Source: Pseudomonadota bacterium
GTDB lineage: Bacteria; Pseudomonadota; Alphaproteobacteria; Caulobacterales; Caulobacteraceae
NCBI GenBank assembly: GCA_023436945.1
Contig: JAEZHG010000209.1
Span: forward strand, 1-9,971
DNA: 9,971 nt
Direction: 5' to 3'
The notes under the pieces are model-generated. The model did no database searches and had not been told where the DNA came from. It saw only the letters and a list, made by a program, of their open reading frames with translations. Position numbers and translations under genes: made by a program. Shown here in pieces: positions 6,996 through 9,971 of the stretch; the stretch's first letter is position 1; each line of letters begins with the position of its first letter.

Positions 6996-8069
6996 ATGAG
7001 CCACGCCCCCGAAACTGCCCCCGCCCAGCGTCACAGCCGCAAGGGACTTATCATTCCCTTTGCCATCGTCGGGGTCGCTCTGGTCCTATGGACAGGGTGG
7101 TGGTTCTACCTGACCCACGAGGTCAAAACCCAGTTGGCGAGCCGTCTGGACCAGCTTCGCGCTGCGGGTTGGAGCATCGAGTATGACCGCGTTGCTACCT
7201 CTGGCTGGCCCGCCCGTGCGCGTATCGCGCTGAAGGAAGCTGACATCCGTGCACCGTCCGGCCATGGTATCCGCGCCCCTGAAATCGCGGCAGAGGCCAC
7301 GGCCTATAACCCGACCCGCTGGGTGATCGGTGCCACCGATGGCATGACCCTTATCCGTGCGGGCAAGGGCGAGACCACGGTGACGGGAGAGGCCATCCGC
7401 ATGAGCGTGTCGCACCTGCGCCAACGCTGGCCCAATGTGGCGATGGAGATGGTCAAACCTGTCTTTACCCCCGCCACGGGTTCCGAGCCCTTCCCGCTCG
7501 CCAATGCCGAGTTGATCCAGCTCTATATGCGTCCTCACCTGACCGCCGATGCGGCGGCGCGTGACAATGTCGATGTGCTGTTCCGTCTGGTGCAGGCCAA
7601 GGGACGCGCGGGCGGTCCGGTCGAGGGCTTTGCCCAGAGCGGTGACCTGACCCTTCAGGTCGAGGCTGTTGTCGAGCAGGCCATGGCACTTCGCCAGCCC
7701 GCGACCGAAGCCGGACTTCTGTCCGCATGGACTGCAGCGGGGGGTCGCTTCACCACTGTGCGCGGCGAGATGAAGGCGGGTGTCAGTCACGCCCTTCTGA
7801 CCAGCCCCGTCCTCTACGCCAATGACAAGGGCCAGTTGGAGGGCGAAGTTCTGTTCAAGGCCGAGAAGCCACTGGCCGCGATTGTCGGTCTGGCCGGAAG
7901 CCAGATGGGCACACCCGCCGAGCGCGCCGCCGCCGCCCGTGCCGCCACCTCTACGCCGCAAGGTGGAGAGGGCGAGGAAGGCCAGAATATCGAACTGAGC
8001 GTCCTGTTCCGTAGTGGCCGCACCTATCTGGGCCCGTTCGCACTGGCCCCAGCACCGCAGTTGTTCTGA
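6996..8069 (+). CDS. DUF2125 family membrane-anchored protein
   Basis: This 357-residue protein has a short basic cytoplasmic tail (HSRKG), one membrane segment at about 17-39 (LIIPFAIVGVALVLWTGWWF), and a large periplasmic part. The WWFY stretch leading to a long helix, and then the passage GWSIEYDRVATSGWPARARI, are typical of DUF2125, a family widespread in Alphaproteobacteria. Its role is not established. Residues near 305-330 are rich in Ala, Gly and Glu and may be a flexible loop. A weak GGA at 6988-6990 sits 5 bases before the ATG. The 50-base gap after the deacylase gene has no strong terminator. The stop overlaps the next ATG by one base (TGATG at 8067-8071), so these two genes are probably translated together. 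The family call is from pattern memory, not a search. Confidence 0.8.
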   Translation: MSHAPETAPAQRHSRKGLIIPFAIVGVALVLWTGWWFYLTHEVKTQLASRLDQLRAAGWSIEYDRVATSGWPARARIALKEADIRAPSGHGIRAPEIAAEATAYNPTRWVIGATDGMTLIRAGKGETTVTGEAIRMSVSHLRQRWPNVAMEMVKPVFTPATGSEPFPLANAELIQLYMRPHLTADAAARDNVDVLFRLVQAKGRAGGPVEGFAQSGDLTLQVEAVVEQAMALRQPATEAGLLSAWTAAGGRFTTVRGEMKAGVSHALLTSPVLYANDKGQLEGEVLFKAEKPLAAIVGLAGSQMGTPAERAAAARAATSTPQGGEGEEGQNIELSVLFRSGRTYLGPFALAPAPQLF

Positions 8070-8749
8070 TGCTGCTAGAACCGCAGAACGACCCGCATCG
8101 TCTGGAACTGGACAAGGCGATTGCCGATGCGGTGATCGCCCGCCAAGCGGCTGGCGCTCGCCCTTCACCGGATGCAGACGCCATCGCCCTTCGCCCACTG
8201 CTCAAGGGTTTGAGCCCGACACAACGCGCCGCAGTACGCGCCGTGATGGGCCGGATGGAGGCTGGACTTGGTAAACCTGTCGCCGCCCATGGCGGCATCG
8301 CCCAGCTTCTGGCCGCAGACCGGTATGGCCCTTTTGTGCGCCCTGCCCCCGATGCCGATCACGCGCTTCAGGCCGCCGTCGAAGGTAGCCGCGCCCTGAT
8401 CGACCTAGGCAACAAGCCATGGTGGGGCAAGCTGTTGGCCATTCAGGAACTGAAGGTGATTGCCGCCCTGCCCGACGACGCCCACGCCCGTCCTCGCGCG
8501 CTGATGGTCTCCACAGAACAGCCCGGTCCGAGCGGCGATGACCGCACCTTCTGGGTGACCGATAGCGAGGCTGACGACAAAGCGATTATCAGCGCCCTTT
8601 CGGCTTCTGGCCTTGCGGCTGGCATATTGTCGTCCTGCGGAGGCTTGAAGCTGTTCGTTCTCAACGGCTATGTGCAATCCGACGATGACAGACTGCGCGA
8701 TGCACCCGGAAGGATTTCCGGCGTGATCGGCGCAGCTCCTGTTTTTTGA
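8069..8749 (+). CDS. Degenerate chorismate-mutase-like/ACT-like protein
   Basis: This 226-residue cytoplasmic protein has no sure function. Residues 9-70 are helical and can be laid along an AroQ chorismate mutase (HRLELDKAIADAVIARQ, then RPSPDADAIALRPLLKGL). However, the Asp-Arg-Glu active-site block around residues 48-52 of E. coli PheA is replaced here by neutral residues, so mutase activity looks doubtful. Residues 158-206 (DDRTFWVTDSEADD through GLKLFVLNGYVQSDD) resemble an ACT-type regulatory module, as found at the end of prephenate dehydratases. The last residues, APGRISGVIGAAPVF, end the chain abruptly. The gene overlaps the DUF2125 stop by one base and lies 22 bases before hisC, whose product can also transaminate aromatic precursors. 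This context supports a link to phenylalanine or tyrosine synthesis. A plain hypothetical protein remains possible. Confidence 0.55.
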   Translation: MLLEPQNDPHRLELDKAIADAVIARQAAGARPSPDADAIALRPLLKGLSPTQRAAVRAVMGRMEAGLGKPVAAHGGIAQLLAADRYGPFVRPAPDADHALQAAVEGSRALIDLGNKPWWGKLLAIQELKVIAALPDDAHARPRALMVSTEQPGPSGDDRTFWVTDSEADDKAIISALSASGLAAGILSSCGGLKLFVLNGYVQSDDDRLRDAPGRISGVIGAAPVF

Positions 8750-8759
8750 TGCGTACCGA

Positions 8760-8766
8760 AGAGGGA
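8760..8766 (+). promoter_or_regulatory. Shine-Dalgarno for hisC
   Basis: AGAGGGA lies 5 bases before the ATG at 8772. It is the clearest ribosome binding site in the window and fixes the hisC start. It suggests that hisC is translated independently of the weakly led genes upstream. Confidence 0.7.
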
Positions 8767-8771
8767 CTTCT

Positions 8772-9872
8772 ATGAGCGACGCAACCAACGCCTTCCCGAC
8801 CCCGAAGCCGGGTATCCTCGACATCGCCCCCTATGTCGGCGGCAAGGGTGCCATCGAAGGCGTGGCCGAGCCGATGAAGCTGTCCTCAAACGAGAACGCT
8901 CTGGGCGCAGGCCCTAAGGCCCGCGAAGCCTTTGCTTCGGTTCTCGAGAAAATCCACATCTATCCGGATGGCCGCGCCGACAAGCTGCGCGCCGCTGTGG
9001 CCGATCACCATGGCCTTGAGGAAGACCGCCTGATCTTCGGCAATGGCTCGGACGAAGTGTTCGCCCTGCTGAACCAGACCTATCTGACGGCTGGCGACAA
9101 TATTGTCACCGGCGAGTATGGCTTCCTCGCCTATCGCATCTCGGCCAAGGGCTGCGAGGCAGAGGTGAAGCTGGCACCTGAGCCGGAATACAAAGCCGAG
9201 GTCGACGCCCTGCTGGCGCAAGTCGATGAGCGCACCAAGATCGTCTATGTCTCCAACCCGTCGAACCCGACCGGTAGCTGGAACTCTGCAGAAGAAATCC
9301 GTCGTCTGCACGCGGCCCTGCCGTCGCACGTCATTCTGGTGGTGGACGAAGCCTATGCCGAGTTCGTAGTCGAACCGGAATGGGAAAGCGCCTTTGAGCT
9401 GGCGCGCGGCGCCGACAACATCGTCGTCACCCGCACCTTCTCCAAGATCCACGGTCTTGGCGGCCTGCGCATCGGTTTCGGCTATGCGCCTAAGGCTATT
9501 GTCGAGGCGATGGACCGCATCCGTCTGCCTTTCAACGTTTCGGTGCCGGGTATTGCCGCAGCCGTGGCCGCCGTTGGCGATCTGGACCACCAGAAGGCCT
9601 CGCGCGATCTGGTTCTGGAATGGCGTCCGCGCCTAACCCAGACCATCAAGGGCTTTGGCTATGAGGTCCTGCCGTCGGCGGGCAACTTCGTGCTGGTCCT
9701 GTTCAAGGATGCTGCCGAAGCTTCGGCGGCCAGTGACTATCTGAACAAGAAGGGCATCATTGTGCGCGGCGTCGGCGGCTACGGCCTGCCGCAGGGCCTG
9801 CGTATTACCATCGGTACGGCCGACCAAAACCGCGCCGTCATTGACGCCCTGAGCGAGTTCTCGGCAGGGTAA
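8772..9872 (+). CDS. hisC: Histidinol-phosphate aminotransferase
   Basis: This is a PLP-dependent class I/II aminotransferase that makes histidinol phosphate from imidazole-acetol phosphate and glutamate. Many alphaproteobacterial members also serve phenylalanine and tyrosine synthesis. The product is 366 residues, normal for HisC. Visible features are the N-terminal GILDIAPYVGG, the substrate-site LSSNEN at 37-42, Y64 in IHIYPDG, and GNGSDEV at 90-96 for cofactor phosphate binding. N165 is in SNPSNPTG, D192 and Y195 in VVDEAYAEF, the Schiff-base K225 in TRTFSKIHGLGGLR with R233, and the carboxylate-binding R344 in GLRITIGT. No catalytic residue is missing. A chorismate-mutase/ACT-like gene just upstream suggests an aromatic pathway role, but no other his gene is in view, so the in vivo substrate is open. 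It is the last gene before a strong terminator. Confidence 0.95.
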   Translation: MSDATNAFPTPKPGILDIAPYVGGKGAIEGVAEPMKLSSNENALGAGPKAREAFASVLEKIHIYPDGRADKLRAAVADHHGLEEDRLIFGNGSDEVFALLNQTYLTAGDNIVTGEYGFLAYRISAKGCEAEVKLAPEPEYKAEVDALLAQVDERTKIVYVSNPSNPTGSWNSAEEIRRLHAALPSHVILVVDEAYAEFVVEPEWESAFELARGADNIVVTRTFSKIHGLGGLRIGFGYAPKAIVEAMDRIRLPFNVSVPGIAAAVAAVGDLDHQKASRDLVLEWRPRLTQTIKGFGYEVLPSAGNFVLVLFKDAAEASAASDYLNKKGIIVRGVGGYGLPQGLRITIGTADQNRAVIDALSEFSAG

Positions 9873-9895
9873 TAAGCCCGCCCAGACCGAAAATG

Positions 9896-9930
9896 AAAAC
9901 GCCGCGCCCCATCAGGAGCGCGGCGTTTTT
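9896..9930 (+). terminator. Rho-independent terminator after hisC, possibly bidirectional
   Basis: A perfect inverted repeat pairs AAAACGCCGCGC (9896-9907) with GCGCGGCGTTTT (9918-9929) around a 10-base loop. The eight inner pairs are nearly all GC and are followed by a run of five T and then GTTT. It starts 23 bases after the hisC stop. The A-rich left arm, preceded by AAAATG, gives a U-tract when read on the other strand, so it could also stop a convergent transcript. Confidence 0.9.
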
Positions 9931-9971
9931 GTTTGCCTAGAGGCCGCTAAAGCGAACCCCACCCCCCCTGC
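9931..9971. other. Window tail; possible end of a convergent gene
   Basis: These 41 bases are too short to call a gene. On the minus strand one frame reads RGGGVRFSGL and stops at 9937-9939, just beyond the bidirectional-looking terminator, so the 3' end of a convergent gene is possible. A C-rich run occupies 9957-9968. The opposite reading, that this is plain intergenic DNA, is equally compatible. Confidence 0.2.

Noticed and set aside
7086..8198. 370-residue minus-strand open frame opposite the DUF2125 gene
   Set aside because: It runs across two real genes, is rich in Gly, Arg, Gln and His, has no domain pattern, and the sense-strand genes explain the region fully.
8886..9590. 234-residue minus-strand open frame opposite hisC
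   Set aside because: The sense strand encodes an intact HisC with all catalytic residues; the antisense product has no family signature.
9935..9944. Short palindrome GCCT-AG-AGGC after the terminator
   Set aside because: A 4-bp stem with a 2-base gap is common by chance and too small to form a stable hairpin.
1..9971. CRISPR arrays, tRNA or rRNA genes, transposases, att sites, phage or defence genes
   Set aside because: None seen on either strand. The only recombinase is the housekeeping XerC, and no direct repeats flank it.

Overview
This window is a gene-dense, GC-rich stretch of an alphaproteobacterial chromosome. The most likely source is the Caulobacterales (Caulobacter, Brevundimonas or Asticcacaulis-like). 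I base this on the overall style of the proteins, on the neighbouring DUF484 and xerC genes, and on the run DUF2125 gene, chorismate-mutase/ACT-like gene, hisC. No 16S or other taxonomic marker is present, so the assignment is an inference. I see no insertion sequence, prophage, CRISPR array, tRNA or rRNA, and nothing that looks horizontally acquired.

Left part (1-2476, + strand): the 3' part of a DUF484 gene, whose start lies outside the window, overlaps xerC, the chromosome-dimer-resolving tyrosine recombinase. A putative Tat-exported aspartic protease follows, with two retropepsin-like DTG motifs in one chain. An alpha/beta hydrolase of epoxide-hydrolase type (2486-3460) is the only gene on the minus strand. 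It meets the protease gene tail to tail across 9 bp.

Right part (3557-9872, + strand): after a short divergent control region comes a probable transcription unit of five genes. They are a large DinG-family Fe-S DNA helicase with an extra N-terminal region, a YbaK-type Cys-tRNA(Pro) deacylase 5 bp downstream, a membrane-anchored DUF2125 protein, a small protein that looks like a worn chorismate mutase plus ACT-like domain, and hisC. A strong hairpin-plus-U-tract terminator at 9896-9930 closes the unit. The last two genes point to aromatic amino acid or histidine synthesis. The first two serve DNA repair and translation quality control, so the unit is functionally mixed.

Most of the window is ordinary housekeeping DNA, and I found no convincing new multi-gene system. 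The items most worth a second look are the degenerate chorismate-mutase-like protein, the N-terminal region of the helicase, which may be a decayed exonuclease fold, and the two-lobed aspartic protease.
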